64,000 bases of DNA from the NCBI GenBank assembly GCA_029531795.1, contig JAPEIS010000007.1, positions 1 through 64,000 of the forward strand, written 5' to 3'. Positions 35,102 through 46,292 of this stretch are shown one piece after another. Both the position numbers and the translations under genes were made by a program. The stretch's first letter is position 1, and each line of letters starts with the position of its first letter. Below the pieces are notes generated by a model. The model saw only the letters and a program-made list of their open reading frames with translations, made no database searches and was not told the DNA's origin. The DNA comes from Sclerotinia nivalis (Eukaryota; Ascomycota; Leotiomycetes; Helotiales; Sclerotiniaceae).

Positions 35102-36596
35102 ATGCCTCACATGAAATGGTGAGATCAGAACTGCAGTCGAAACGCTGTTCGACATGAGTTCTAACGCTGTTATAGGCCACCTCAAATAAAAGACATTCAG
35201 GTCTTCGGTGAGGTCAAAGACAGTACGTCAATATCCCCGAAATCTCCAGATCATATTCAAATTCTCATCAATTAGTTTCTGGGCGTCGATATCCTCGTGA
35301 CATAGGTCGACCTGTTTACATTGGAGGCAACACCTACTACCTCTTTGGCGATACTTTCTGCCACAATTCCTCAAATCATTTCGTTGGAGTTTCCAACAAC
35401 ACTATTGCCTATGTACCAGATCCCAAAAATGATCCACTGACTTGTAGATATATGCACGATCATGCACATCAACCCTCATTTATTCCTCATACACCTAGTG
35501 AAGATGAGTATGAGAAGGACCTAGCGAACAAAGAAAAGATCAACAGGGTTGTCAATTGGGCTTTTGGAGGCATCATTGAAGAGTTTCCAGGGTCGAGAGA
35601 TGGATGGGTATTTTACGAGAAAATGCTTACGGTGAGTTCTGTTAATTAACGAGGGAATTGCTCACTGGGGAATAATTTGACTGACAAGATATAAAGCATG
35701 GATCTACGGCTGGCAAGAGATTTGGTGAAGGTGTTGCTCGTGTGCAAGTCCAACCTGACAATTCTTTGAAAGTGGACCGGTTGATGGTGAGTTATATATT
35801 CTCCGAATTTTCCCCTGAAAATATGACGGCCGATTTGTTAGTGGCCTTGGAATAAGAAGCTCTTTCCCTCTTTTGACATTCGCCCTTCAGGCTTTATTCT
35901 GGGAAGAATCACTCACCAACGTAGGGCGACAATATCCTATTCGGGGAGAACGAGCCACAATTCGGCATAACAACTCACATAGTCGGAGATGACGGCTATA
36001 TCTATCTCTTGGGCGCCAAAGATGCACCCTCCCCAACCCTTGATCTTAAGAACCATTGGGCACGCATCCGGTCGGGCTCTGATTTTACCTTGCGAGAAAA
36101 TTACGAATTTCTCATTCACACTCTCGATGGGAAGAGCAAAGTATGGGATAGCTCATACTCGCTTCATCAACTAGTCAATGTAATTCCGGTCCAGGCGCAA
36201 GGAGCAATCATCAAACTTCCAGAGCTAGCGCCAAAGGGACGACCATATCTTTGGTTTGGTAACAACAAATTTCCAGCCAATAAGATATATATTGCATGTG
36301 CGCCACAACTCGAAGGACCATGGGAAGAATGGGAGGGACCTGAGATTCCTAAATTTGGAGGAGGTGGCCTAAGATATACTTTATATCCTCATGAGAAGAA
36401 TTGCCAACCGGCAAGGGGGGAAATGAGAATTAGTTGGAGCGATGATAAACAGATGGGTGGAATGGTTATACAAGCTATGTTGCAATTTGCTATGGAGGGA
36501 GAGGATGAGGATATTGGTCAGAAGATTGGAGCAGAACCAAAGTCTAGTGGCGGTTGGAAGGATAAAGCAAGGGGGTTTTTGAACTCGCTCAATTAG
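35102..36596 (+). CDS. DUF4185-like putative beta-propeller protein
   Basis: Exons proposed by hand: 35102-35118, 35176-35222, 35276-35631, 35697-35786 and 35925-36596. Donors are GTGAGA, GTACGT and GTGAGT (twice); all phases agree, giving about 393 residues. Residues 25-51 read RRYPRDIGRPVYIGG, then YYLFGDTFCH, the first blade of a fungal family I associate with DUF4185-like five-bladed propellers; related folds include glycosidases, but no catalytic residues can be assigned here. Later matches to the family layout are VVNWAFGGIIEEF, FGENEPQFG and GRPYLWFGNN. No signal peptide is seen, so it is probably intracellular. The 17-nt first exon and the 138-bp fourth intron, which could hide a small extra exon, are the least certain parts. 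Confidence 0.7.
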
Positions 36597-37284
36597 AGTG
36601 ACTAAACCGGCTCGCGACTTGCTGATCTTCAATCTCGCAGACCAATTTGGTCAATTCTCTGAAGTTATCTCGGAGCCTCTCAACGGCTATGAATTCCTTT
36701 GACCTCAACCTTGATACATTAACTATGCTTATGCGGGGTAATGTGAACTATGCTGCAGGTCACACAGAAAGGTTACCTGACTTAGCTTTAGGTGTTCTGA
36801 GTGCAAATAAAGTTGGATTGGTCATAGCATACGAGATGTATGTATTCCGGAGTCGGAGAGACAGGCAGGTATTTCTACTTCACGGCGGCAAATGCATAAT
36901 TGTGGCACAGGCAGGCAGAAGCGCTCCATAGACCAGCTATATGCACAATAGTCAAGAATTTGACGGATCTGATAACGTTAAATGGGTAATGATAAAGAAT
37001 TCCAGAGAGTAATTGGTGGATATTTGATTTCAGTATGGATCCAATTCCGAAGAACTTTGAACTCCGTGTATGAATCAACTCCGAGCGTTCAAGGGATTGA
37101 ATGTGATAGGATGTACTTCAACACAATCGGTAACATCATGTTGTATGTATATTATCCGCTTGATAGTCTTTCCATCATCGTGCATTTTCGTTTCCGCTCT
37201 TTATCATTTTATTGTTCTTTGGTTTTTGAGCACGTCGAGAATTCCACTCCACTTTGGCATAATTCATTTGTTTTATCCTACATT
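36597..37284. other. Intergenic, 0.7 kb
   Basis: No gene is supported; it leads into the dead MFS transporter. Confidence 0.5.
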
Positions 37285-38815
37285 ATGACTACTCCCACGG
37301 AGGAAGATCTTGTGTCGCCAGAAAACAAGAGTGTACCCGTTGTAACAGATCAAAAGCAAGATATTGAACGCGTCCAACCAGTGGCTGATCTAACTGACGA
37401 AGCCTCTCAACGTCTCGAAAAGCTTAAAGAAGAATATGGTTTGGTCAATATTGGTGTGCATCTACTCATAATGACTAATTTCAGGGCATAGCGCATGGAA
37501 TGGTCCAGATGATCCTCAAGATCCTTACAATTGGCCACCATGACGCAAGATTACAATTGGTATCATATTTTTCCTAGGCCAGCTAGTGACTTTAATGTCA
37601 GCTAGTATGATTGCAGCTGCCCTCGGCGACATCTTACGCGGCCTGAACATCAACAACTACACTGCTCAAATTATATTTTCTACTTACTTCCTTGGTCTAG
37701 CCATAGGCCCCTTCTTGGCTGCAAGTTTCTCTGAAATTGCTAGCCGAAGGGGCATATGGTTATTCTGCAAATGCATGGTAGATTTTGTGGAATGCTCTTT
37801 GTCCTTTGGGGATCTCAAAGGCTTTGATGATTACGGGTAGACTCATGACGGGAATAGGTGCTAGCGGTGGTATCACGGTATGCATTAGTAGACTGGATAT
37901 CTATCTACAAAAGTTCATTCACTGACAGTTTCATCCCTCAAAGCTTACTGGACCGGTCATGGCGGATATGTATGGAAAACGAGAACGCGGAAAGTCTCTC
38001 GCGATTGAATCTTTTCTACCATATCTTGGGCCGGCACTTAGTTCAATTGTTGGCGGTATTATTACACAATTGGTAGTGTGACCTTGGATATTTTGGATCA
38101 TGTTCATTTTTAATGGTCTCATAACTTTAATGGAGTACATCTTCATACGAGAATCTTACACATCGGTCGTTCTTCGACGAAAGGCCAAATCTCGAGACGA
38201 GCTCTCATCTGGTGTTGATGGCATGCTCAATATTCAATTTTGGCAAGAACTACTTCCTCAGCTGTCTGCTAGTTTTATTCGCCCTTTTCAACTTCTTATA
38301 CGTCGGCCGATCATTCAAATTATCACCTGCATATTTGGGGTTAGCTTTGGCATCTACGGGCAAGCCGTTTCGGTAAGTGCTCTCCATTACATTCCGATCG
38401 CTATTGGTGCCACAGCTGCATCTCAAATTGGAGGTCGCATCATGGACTGGGTGTATCAACGTCTTAGCAACAAGAACAACAGCTCCGGCAGACCAGAGTT
38501 TCGCGTACCGTATTCAATGGGCGGTGCCATTTTGATGCCAATCGGCCTATTTTGGTACGGTTGGGTGGCTGAAGTACCTGGTCCATGGCAGTGGTTGATA
38601 TTGGCGCAGCTGTGTTTACATTGGGGAACATGGTGTTCAGTCAAGGACTTCTTGCTTACCAATTGTACGAGTTTGGTAAATATGGAGCATCAGCGAATGC
38701 GGCGTCGCGAGTGGGTGCAAACGTTATGGCATTTATCTTACCTATATATGGCCCTCAGCTTTGTGATAATTTGGGAGTTGGTTACCCACAACCATGGATC
38801 CCGGTCCCTTGGTAA
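37285..38815 (+). pseudogene. MFS multidrug (DHA1-like) transporter, inactivated
   Basis: Conserved pieces appear in order: MTTPTEEDLVSPENKS N-terminus, an intron at 37439-37484, then HSAWNGPDDPQDPYNWP, the standard entry motif of fungal DHA1 transporters. TM1-TM3 (SASMIAAALGDILRGLNI, SRRGIWLF), VMADMYGKRERGKSLA, WIMFIFNGLITLMEYIF and the C-terminal half ending GYPQPWIPVPW follow. Lesions seen are: TGA at 37541 after NWPP where Trp is expected; a 1-nt shift near 37765 with a TAG behind it; a TGA at about 38080; a frame change near 38590; a probable in-frame loss of about 20-25 residues near 38370 (the loop between TM7 and TM8); and a missing last helix. The 3' end abuts an oppositely oriented methyltransferase remnant. 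When intact it would have been a proton-driven drug or metabolite exporter. Confidence 0.88.
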
Positions 38816-39235
38816 AAGCAGTAAGCTGTTTGGCACAATTGAACTGCCCATCCCAGTCCCATTGATGAATCACTTGCGTAATCGATATGATATCGAGCTG
38901 ACCTCTTAATTGTGCAAGTGTTTCAGATTGAGACACGATGTCCGCTTCAATGAAATGGGCTTCAAAACGACCTCGATCACGAAACATTTCGTATCCAACA
39001 TCCCAGTAGCTAATGATATCAACAGCATACAGTCTGTCTGAGGGAGCTCTTTAGTCTGTGAACATGAAATTAGTTAAGTGTGATAGTAGACGCATGTGAT
39101 GGGATAAAAGTGGCAAATTACCTCGGGAACTAGCTTCTGATCGATGTTGGGATGGTAAAATGGAAATTTGGCCCTGTCTACTGACTTTGTATACGCGGGC
39201 TCCGAATATTCGTGACTTTCTTTTTCCGAAGACAT
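38810..39235 (-). pseudogene. SAM-dependent methyltransferase remnant with internal deletion
   Basis: Exon 1 (39235-39122) encodes MSSEKESHEYSEP...FPFYHPNIDQKLVPE. After an intron (GTAATT...TTCACAG), the piece 39055-38810 holds YWDVGYEMFRDRGRFEAHFIEADI, then DIISITQVIHQWDWDGQ and AKQLTAFTKGPG. The second block matches the middle/late part of fungal polyketide-pathway methyltransferases (FRD...F..ADI..., then FHL.DWDGQ.. and KPGPGS). The SAM-binding glycine loop that should lie between the blocks is absent, roughly 90 residues. The C-terminus runs into the 3' end of the MFS relic. Confidence 0.75.
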
Positions 39236-40426
39236 CGTTTTGAAACGAGAACTGTTCGTGGGTTCTGTTATTGCAGCTGCGACAAGTCGAGTTCTGAAGG
39301 CGACTCTATAATATATCATACGCATCTGCAGGTTTCATTACCAAGAAATCGATAAACATTTCTTCAGAAATCTCTTAGCAGAAACGACCGGAGATAACGA
39401 AAGGGTGTATTATATCTCACCATTCCTTCCAAACAGGTTGCATTGCAGAAGAAAGTGCATTCTCCACAATTCAAGTTTAAGATCTTTCGCGGATGTAGCT
39501 CGGCGTGAATAGTAAGCAAATCCAAGATAATATTACTACCACCAACGAGTTGGACAATATAACATGTTTTTATCCGGCGAATGCTCAGTGGCTAATCTTT
39601 TACCCCGCCCAAACATTGCGCCGCACGTCTTACGAAGTATTGCTACCAATTCGGTCCCTAGTGTCATTTTGTCTTCAACTGCGGATATGATCAACGCTGT
39701 GCCACAGATAGCTGCTCAAATCTCAGCTATCCGCAGCCTATTTCGATCGTTATTGAAGTTCGCGCCGCAACATGGGTTTGAAGTTGTTGTGCTATCAATT
39801 ACATTTGGCCAGCTGTATGCATAGATAGCTCAATGCTGTGCCGCTACCTCGCTTGAAGCCAACAAGTCCGATCCTTCAGGGATTGGATGATTCAGGATTG
39901 AATATGAATCAGGTTTGGACTTGTGTAGAACTGTTGACACGTCTGACTCATTCTAGAAGGTACGCCCTTAGGCTGGGAACAATTGCACCGTAAGAGGAGG
40001 AAGGTTTGGGGTAAAGGAGAACAGTCGCGTGAGCTCGAGATAGGTCACATATCGTATGTATGCGCTGCATTGTCTTTTAGCAACTGGGTTTATCTACAAA
40101 GTGCATTGAGTGTTAGCTCGATGAGGAAGGTTTGCCAGTCAATACCTACACAGATTCGATATGATTCTAAGCAACCGATCACCATTTTAGCTGGTAACCC
40201 TAACAAACTCAAGATAGTTAGGCTAACTTTGTGTTACTAGCTGAAATTCTTGAACATCGCTTCAGGTTCTGAATTGGTTAGAAGCAGGGACCTCCGAATA
40301 CGGACCTGCGTACAGATGAATATCGTATATAAACCAAGCATCATACGGGATTAAAGTTTGCATTCTCAAAGCTCTATTAGGAATGTACATGTAAGTCAAA
40401 CGAGCTAAGTAAAGCGTGACATGGGT
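39236..40426. other. Intergenic, 1.2 kb
   Basis: No gene recognised. An 86-codon open frame at 39564-39824 shows no family features and is not called. Confidence 0.5.
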
Positions 40427-42262
40427 TCAGCTAGTATGGAGTCGATATGTTTCGAATTTGAGAGGCTTCTGGAGAGCGAGCGAGTATTTCACATTTTTCT
40501 TCCGCAGCGCCCAGTCACCTAGGGTTAGACTTGGGAGCGAACGTGAGATAGCCAGCAGATGTACAGTGGAAATTTCGTTTCGCAGTTCGCTGCCCGACCA
40601 GGAGTAGCCCCAGCCTTCAGTCGCAATTCCATCCAAAATGGTTTTTAGTAATGCAGCCCTCGTTTTCCGATTTTCACCCCAAGAATAATGTGGAAAGACT
40701 CCGCAGTACCATACTGTGGAGATACGATTCCCAAACTCAACTCTGAGACTGGCTTTCTTTCCAATGAATATCACGCAATTCAAATCATCACAGGTCACGC
40801 GCATGAGGCCACCAATAACTCTGGTATCGAGTTTGTCCCACACCTTGATACGAAATGTTGGCCTGATCATGCAAAATTTGCCTGCAGATGTTTTGAATGC
40901 AATGAGAAAGCTCAACGTGTTGTCTGGTCCATCGGTTTCTGCAAGAGCTCTTGTAGTGGTCAATGTCCGAGAAAATGATGAATTTTGATGAGATTTTGGC
41001 ACTTGGATTAAGGCGGCGTCAACTTCAGTTTCCAGCTCTGTTGGTATTTGAAATGAACCTTTATTGAAGCCAAAAACCATGTAACATCCGTTCTGCGAAT
41101 TATAGCGCGTGTTTTGGCTCAGGCCCTCCCCAAAAACATTTATCAAAGTCTCTAGTGATGAGCTCATCTTGGACTGAATGATAATGTTCTTTCTCGGAAA
41201 TCTGGGGATCCAGTATACGGGAATAGATAGCGGTTGTATCGTGGGTCCTCTTATCCTTGCATACGATGATTCCCCGGAACTCAAGGTAACGGGAATGCAA
41301 GCATTTGTTCTTCCATTATCTTGATAAATTTTCGCTCTCAACACCACTAGATGACATCTCCATCCATTAATTACGCGCACCTCAATAGAAAGGCCGATGT
41401 TGGTCATGGAGTGAGGGGAGCTATGCGATATAGGCTGAAAGTCCTTGGAGAATTTGAATACGGAAGGACAAGGCGCGAGGACACTTCCCCAGTCAGAGGG
41501 TACATGCTTATGGATCCAACTCCAACAAAATATCGTATGGTCCGGAGAAACTTTAATTATTTCTTCCTGCAGCCTCACAAATGCCCTGTCACCTTCACCA
41601 TACAATAACGGCATGGTAATGTCGAAGATTCCTAGCAGACAGTAAGCTATGTCCTCAGCTCTAGTTGTCGTTCGTGCCGAAGCCCAATACATCTTTTCGG
41701 AAACACTGGCATGTTTCAAGTTATTTGGTGAAAGAAGATAGTCAGAATCAATTCCCGTGATGCTAGTAATGGACGTGTCAAGATCAGATTTCGTCCCTAA
41801 TCTAATCCATTCGCAAGAATAGAATATGATGGTGCTAGGAGCTAAAAGCTCTTGAAGGGTCCAGCCACGAGTGAACCATCGACTAGCGTAAAATTGTTCT
41901 TGTGGAAATATATGCTCGTCGCTTTTCGAAACATCTGACAGATACACATAGCATACAACTGCGTTGCGATACCACACAAACATAGAATTAATTGCTTCCG
42001 AGAGTTCCGACGAACTGGTCTTATCAATACACATTGTATCAATCCACGCGTAACCCAAATTATTAAGCAACGCTTCCTCACAGATTGCGTTGATCTTAAA
42101 GAAGCCTGGCTTTTCGAAGGCTTCTTCTTTGCGAAACTGCCAATCTTGTAATGAAACCTCGTCTTTTTGGAGGCCCCATGTGTGCGAAAGGATGGCATAA
42201 CTTGGAATCGAGTCTCCAAAGAATTCTCCCAGTTCAAGCGTTTTCGCATTTATCAGTCGCAT
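40427..42262 (-). CDS. HET-domain (heterokaryon incompatibility-type) protein
   Basis: Single exon, 611 residues from MRLINAKTLELGEFFG; upstream in-frame codons to 42337 look like leader sequence, so this Met was preferred. The HET domain fills the N-terminus: YAILSHTWG (block 1), GYAWIDTMCIDKTSSSELSEAINSM with WYRNAVVCYVYLSDV (block 2), and SRWFTRGWTLQELLAP (block 3). It is followed by the region with TTRAEDIAYCLLGIFDITMPLLYGEG typical of HET proteins carrying a DUF8212-like extension. No NACHT P-loop, ankyrin or WD repeats are visible in the C-terminal 300 residues, so any partner domain is unidentified. HET proteins trigger cell death after fusion of unlike hyphae. The open frame is intact. 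Confidence 0.93.
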   Translation of the reverse strand: MRLINAKTLELGEFFGDSIPSYAILSHTWGLQKDEVSLQDWQFRKEEAFEKPGFFKINAICEEALLNNLGYAWIDTMCIDKTSSSELSEAINSMFVWYRNAVVCYVYLSDVSKSDEHIFPQEQFYASRWFTRGWTLQELLAPSTIIFYSCEWIRLGTKSDLDTSITSITGIDSDYLLSPNNLKHASVSEKMYWASARTTTRAEDIAYCLLGIFDITMPLLYGEGDRAFVRLQEEIIKVSPDHTIFCWSWIHKHVPSDWGSVLAPCPSVFKFSKDFQPISHSSPHSMTNIGLSIEVRVINGWRCHLVVLRAKIYQDNGRTNACIPVTLSSGESSYARIRGPTIQPLSIPVYWIPRFPRKNIIIQSKMSSSLETLINVFGEGLSQNTRYNSQNGCYMVFGFNKGSFQIPTELETEVDAALIQVPKSHQNSSFSRTLTTTRALAETDGPDNTLSFLIAFKTSAGKFCMIRPTFRIKVWDKLDTRVIGGLMRVTCDDLNCVIFIGKKASLRVEFGNRISTVWYCGVFPHYSWGENRKTRAALLKTILDGIATEGWGYSWSGSELRNEISTVHLLAISRSLPSLTLGDWALRKKNVKYSLALQKPLKFETYRLHTS

Positions 42263-43119
42263 TCTTAGCAAATCGCGAAACTGTGTAAGAAGATTGCAAG
42301 TGCCAAAAAACAGAAAGAATATCTTAAAAATGCACAAGACGTTGTTGAGTAAGACTGACAGCTAGCCAACCTTGTTTCTCACTTTTGTGTTGCTCAAGAC
42401 TTTTCTGGAAGGTTGAAAGCTAAGAAAGCTACAAGAGCAACATCGTCAGACCTCTGAGAGCAACGTGACAGACAGCAAATTAAATTGTTAATCGAGATTT
42501 ATTGCGGTCATATAAGCTTAGAATTTACCTAGATGCGACGCACGAGTGGCTAAAGAGATAAGTTCGAGGCTGTGGCAGTGTAAGGTTATCAGGTTGTGGA
42601 GGCGGGGCATCATATGAGAATTGTCCTAGGCTCATCCAGGAGACCTGCAAATCGACTACGAAAATTAAATGATAATTTGCTCTCTTCAAAATTCGAGAAT
42701 ATTGAACAAATTTTTAATTCTGATATTGTATTCAGAATGCTCGAACAGAAAGTAATGCAAAGTTGAATCCGTATAAAAACACCCATGCAACTTGGCTGAA
42801 AGTCAGTGAATATATGTCAGTGTAAATGCGTCATTTCGTAGTGGAGACAGCCCATACTAATCGCAAAGGAACGGAGAAATCAGAAAAATTCTTATTTTCA
42901 CGTTACTATTGCAGTAAATTGTGTCCCGGGATCACTAGATTACCACTGGGACGGGCTCGCTCAATGTCAAAAACAGAACTTTCAATTCTAGCGCAGAATT
43001 ATGAGAATATTTCCAAACAGTACAAGTAAGTGGGTGTGGCTGAGATCATGGAATGTATCACGTGGAGGGGAATGTAAAACATTGCTAAAATCGTCGTTTG
43101 TAACTCTCACTTCAGAGGA
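42263..43119. other. Intergenic, 0.86 kb, HET upstream region
   Basis: Lies between two minus-strand genes, the HET gene to the left and the gamma-tubulin complex gene to the right. No gene or repeat is recognised. Confidence 0.5.
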
Positions 43120-46070
43120 TCATATCCCCTTCAGGTAATATCCCGACATCTCCAATCGTAACACCAATTGCCCAACAGTATTTTCTTCTGCTAAATCCGC
43201 AGCGTCGAACAAACCTGCACTCCCTGGCCGCGTATCGAAGATCTTCTCACCATACCCCTTCTTTTCACTCAATCCCCTACAAACAGTGATGAAAACTCCT
43301 ACCCTCTTCCTAAACTTCCCATACAACACTCTAATATTTTCATCTTTGCCTGTATCCCCTCCATTTCTTCGAGTCCCCAAAGCCCTCTCTCTCTCGTGTT
43401 TCGAGAACCGCAGAATTATGCTGAATATCTCTTCCAATAGTTGCATAACCGGTTTTTGTCTCTTTCTCAGCAACAACGCAAATAACATCTTGTCGAGTAC
43501 ACGTTCATGGTATTCTCTGAGCTTGTCGAGTCCCTCGTTTTGGCCAAGCGAAAAGTTCTCCGAGTCCAAACGTTCTTCGATTTCATCCAGTTTTTTCTCA
43601 AAGATACGCCACGTTGATGAGATTCCCGTGTCAAAAAAATATCCACAAACCGAAGAGATGAAGTGATGAGCTTCGATGCGAAACTTCCGCGCAGAGGAAT
43701 CGATATTTCGCCAAGAGGATGTCCTATCCGTAGCATCACGGAAAAGTGCTGAAACAACATATAGCATTCTGAGAGTGCGAAGTAGTTGCTTGAAAAGTTG
43801 ATCATATTTGTAGAGGATAACGGGAGTTAAGATGGATTCCAACGGTGCGGGGGGTTTGTATGAAAGTCGTAGGAAATCTAGAGCTTCAATAGAATTAGGG
43901 TCCATACACTTTTCAATCTCTTCTTCAGACATATCTCGGACGGCAAAACTCAAGTTTCCTGGGAGAGATCCTTGGCGTTCAAGATAGCCACCGACCGAAG
44001 GAAGATTCACGGGTTGATATGATGTATAACTTTCTGTAAGGACGCCCATTAATGCAAGTCGTAGTTCGGAGCTCGCTGGCGGCCATGTATCTCTGCCGCC
44101 AAGTCGCAGGCCCATGGATCCACCAGATAGAGCCACCCCTTTCTGTCTCTCTGCACTCTCTAATTCTGGGTCAAACAGTGCATGAGAAAGTCGGCTTGAG
44201 AAAACCCCATTTCCCAACAAATGAAAGTTTTTTTGCAGAGAGAGGTGACTCCGTAATTTATGAGACTTGAAAAACAATTGCATACAGACGCCATTCAGTA
44301 CTCGAGCTTGTGCAGAAATGATTGGATTGAATGAGAGTATAGAGGCCAAGGAGATTGGTGGGGAAAATATCGAGTCATCCCCTCGTGAAGCCTCAGATGT
44401 CGATGAAAGGCAGGCTTGTAAAAGTTGTTTAAGCTTGAGTGGAGCTAGAGGTTCCTTCAATTTTGAATCTAAGTGATTGATGGAAGCCATAACACGAGTT
44501 TGTATATCTTCTTCGGGTTTCCCGAAGAAATCTAGATCGAAATTGTAGAGCTCGTACTTGGAATCGGTCGCTGTGGTTTTCGTCGAGTGTGATTCCGAAA
44601 ACGTGCGAAGTGCAGCGGTCAAATCTCGTTCGTATTTCAAGGATTTGGTTTCTATGTCCAGGATCTCTTGCCAAGAATATCTCCATTCGAGAGTTGGTGG
44701 TGCAATAGATTCCACCAGTTCCATTTTCGACAGGGGATGATCTATATGGTGAGTCCGCAAAATTCGAAGGCTCCTGCCCACTTCAAACATTACTTGGGCA
44801 TCTTCAAGCGACATGAATGAAGGAATTTTTTCATGGTCCAATGTAAAGTCAGGCTCATTCAACTCGAGACCAGCTTCATCCACCCACTCTTTGTTATCGA
44901 CCTTCACAAAACACTTTCCAGGGCCATCTTTTGTCAGCGGTAAGCCAATTTCTCTTTGTAGTCCAAGCCATTCACTGGTGAACTCAAGCCAAGGTATTGA
45001 TACCCTAGAGAGTATCTCGAGAAGAATGTCTCTAAGGATGTCTGTCCTATGTTCCAAAAGTTGAATCTCTTCGAAAACTGTGGACAGGATTGCTTCATCG
45101 CTCTTCTTTGGCAACGTTTTCCTTACCAATCGTTTGAAGCATGTAAGAACCGAATGAGCCGGTTGAAATAATGCTTGCAGCTGTAGAACACTCTCGTAAT
45201 CAGAAGAGCTTACATTTAGCTGTGACTGGATTGTTGCAATGACAATTGAGATAGATTCGGCCAAGGCAATTCGACCTGGTGATTTCTTTAATGAGTAGGT
45301 TTTCTCGACAAAGTCTTGAAGAAACTTGGTTATATTTCCGCAGTCATAGAACAAAGCCAGGAAACCTCTGAGAGATTGTGCAGTGTGACCAGAGATCCTG
45401 AACTTCTGAAGGGCCGCAGTAAATGAACGCTTTTCTGCATCCCATGTGAAAAACTTCGAATTCCTGCCCAAACCTAGGGCGAGGACCGAAGTAGCAAATA
45501 TTCTCGAATCCACTACATCATGATGATTGTTCTCAACCTTTAAAAAATCATGTTCGGCAGCTAATGCCGTGTCAAAGACTCGAGATCCAGCTTCCGTCAA
45601 ATAAGCCATTTGAGGTTCTTTGAAATTCTCAACGGTAAATGAATCCCATGATTGATAGTTCGCAGGCTCTTGCAACGGTTCTTGCTCCTGTATCATCCAT
45701 ATATCAAAGTTGTCAGCTTCATCTTGCCCCACAAGTTCGTTGCAAGAGATATCGCCGGAAGTCTCATCAGATTGAGAAGGGGTTGGATCAGTTGGTTCTG
45801 TTGGACCCATAGGTAATTCTGGTATACCAAAGAATAACTCATCATGTTGACACTGCTCTGCGACGTCTGGTAATTTGTGGTCAATGACTGTAAATAATTA
45901 GCTCAATATATTTGCATACTCCACCCAAATGCTTGGAACGAACTGGGGAGCTTAAAGTCTGAAAAAAGACTACTTGGTTGCACTAAATCATCAACACATT
46001 TAGATAGACCCCAAAGGTCTGGTATAGCAAACACATCTCCCGGGCCTCTTTCGTCATACATTTCTGGCAT
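43120..46070 (-). CDS. Gamma-tubulin complex component (Spc97/Spc98 family, GCP5/GCP6-like)
   Basis: Two exons, 46070-45944 and 45887-43120, with a 56-bp intron (donor GTTCGT, acceptor TTTACAG, branch GCTAAT), giving about 964 residues. A donor GTATGC at 45919 would also keep phase but would leave a 32-bp intron, so it was not chosen. The N-terminus MPEMYDERGPGDVFAIPDLW and FKLP motif, an acidic Ser/Thr-rich stretch and the long helical body ending LLRKRQKPVMQLLEEIFSIILRFSKH match the accessory gamma-tubulin ring proteins GCP5/GCP6 rather than the core GCP2/GCP3. Such subunits help assemble the microtubule-nucleating ring at spindle pole bodies and septa. Which paralogue it is needs a tree. 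It is divergent from EAF7, with 222 bp between the starts. Confidence 0.85.
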
Positions 46071-46292
46071 CGCAATGGAGATGTGAATTTAAAACATGGC
46101 ACTGGTACTGGCGGCTGGGGATAGATAATTATTTGACGCGCCTTATCGCGTCTGTGGCTTAGGGCGACCGCTAGTGCAATTTTCACAAAAGGCTGATGGT
46201 GAGGCTGGGCAAGCTTGGTTGGTATTTTGATGTCATCCTTCAATTCAACATTTAATAATAACGAGCCCCTCCCGGTTCGTGGCACCGCCAAA
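46071..46292. promoter_or_regulatory. Shared bidirectional promoter of GCP and EAF7 genes
   Basis: Only 222 bp separate the two start codons (46070 minus, 46293 plus), so both core promoters must fit here. The segment includes GACGCGCCTTATCGCGTC (about 46136-46153), an inverted CG-rich core (GACGCG...CGCGTC) that could be a regulatory element. No TATA box is obvious. Confidence 0.6.

Noticed and set aside
45888..45919. 32-bp intron alternative in the gamma-tubulin complex gene
   Set aside because: Phase is kept, but the length is below normal for fungal introns; the 56-bp alternative with donor GTTCGT (a donor also used in the fibroin-like gene) is preferred.
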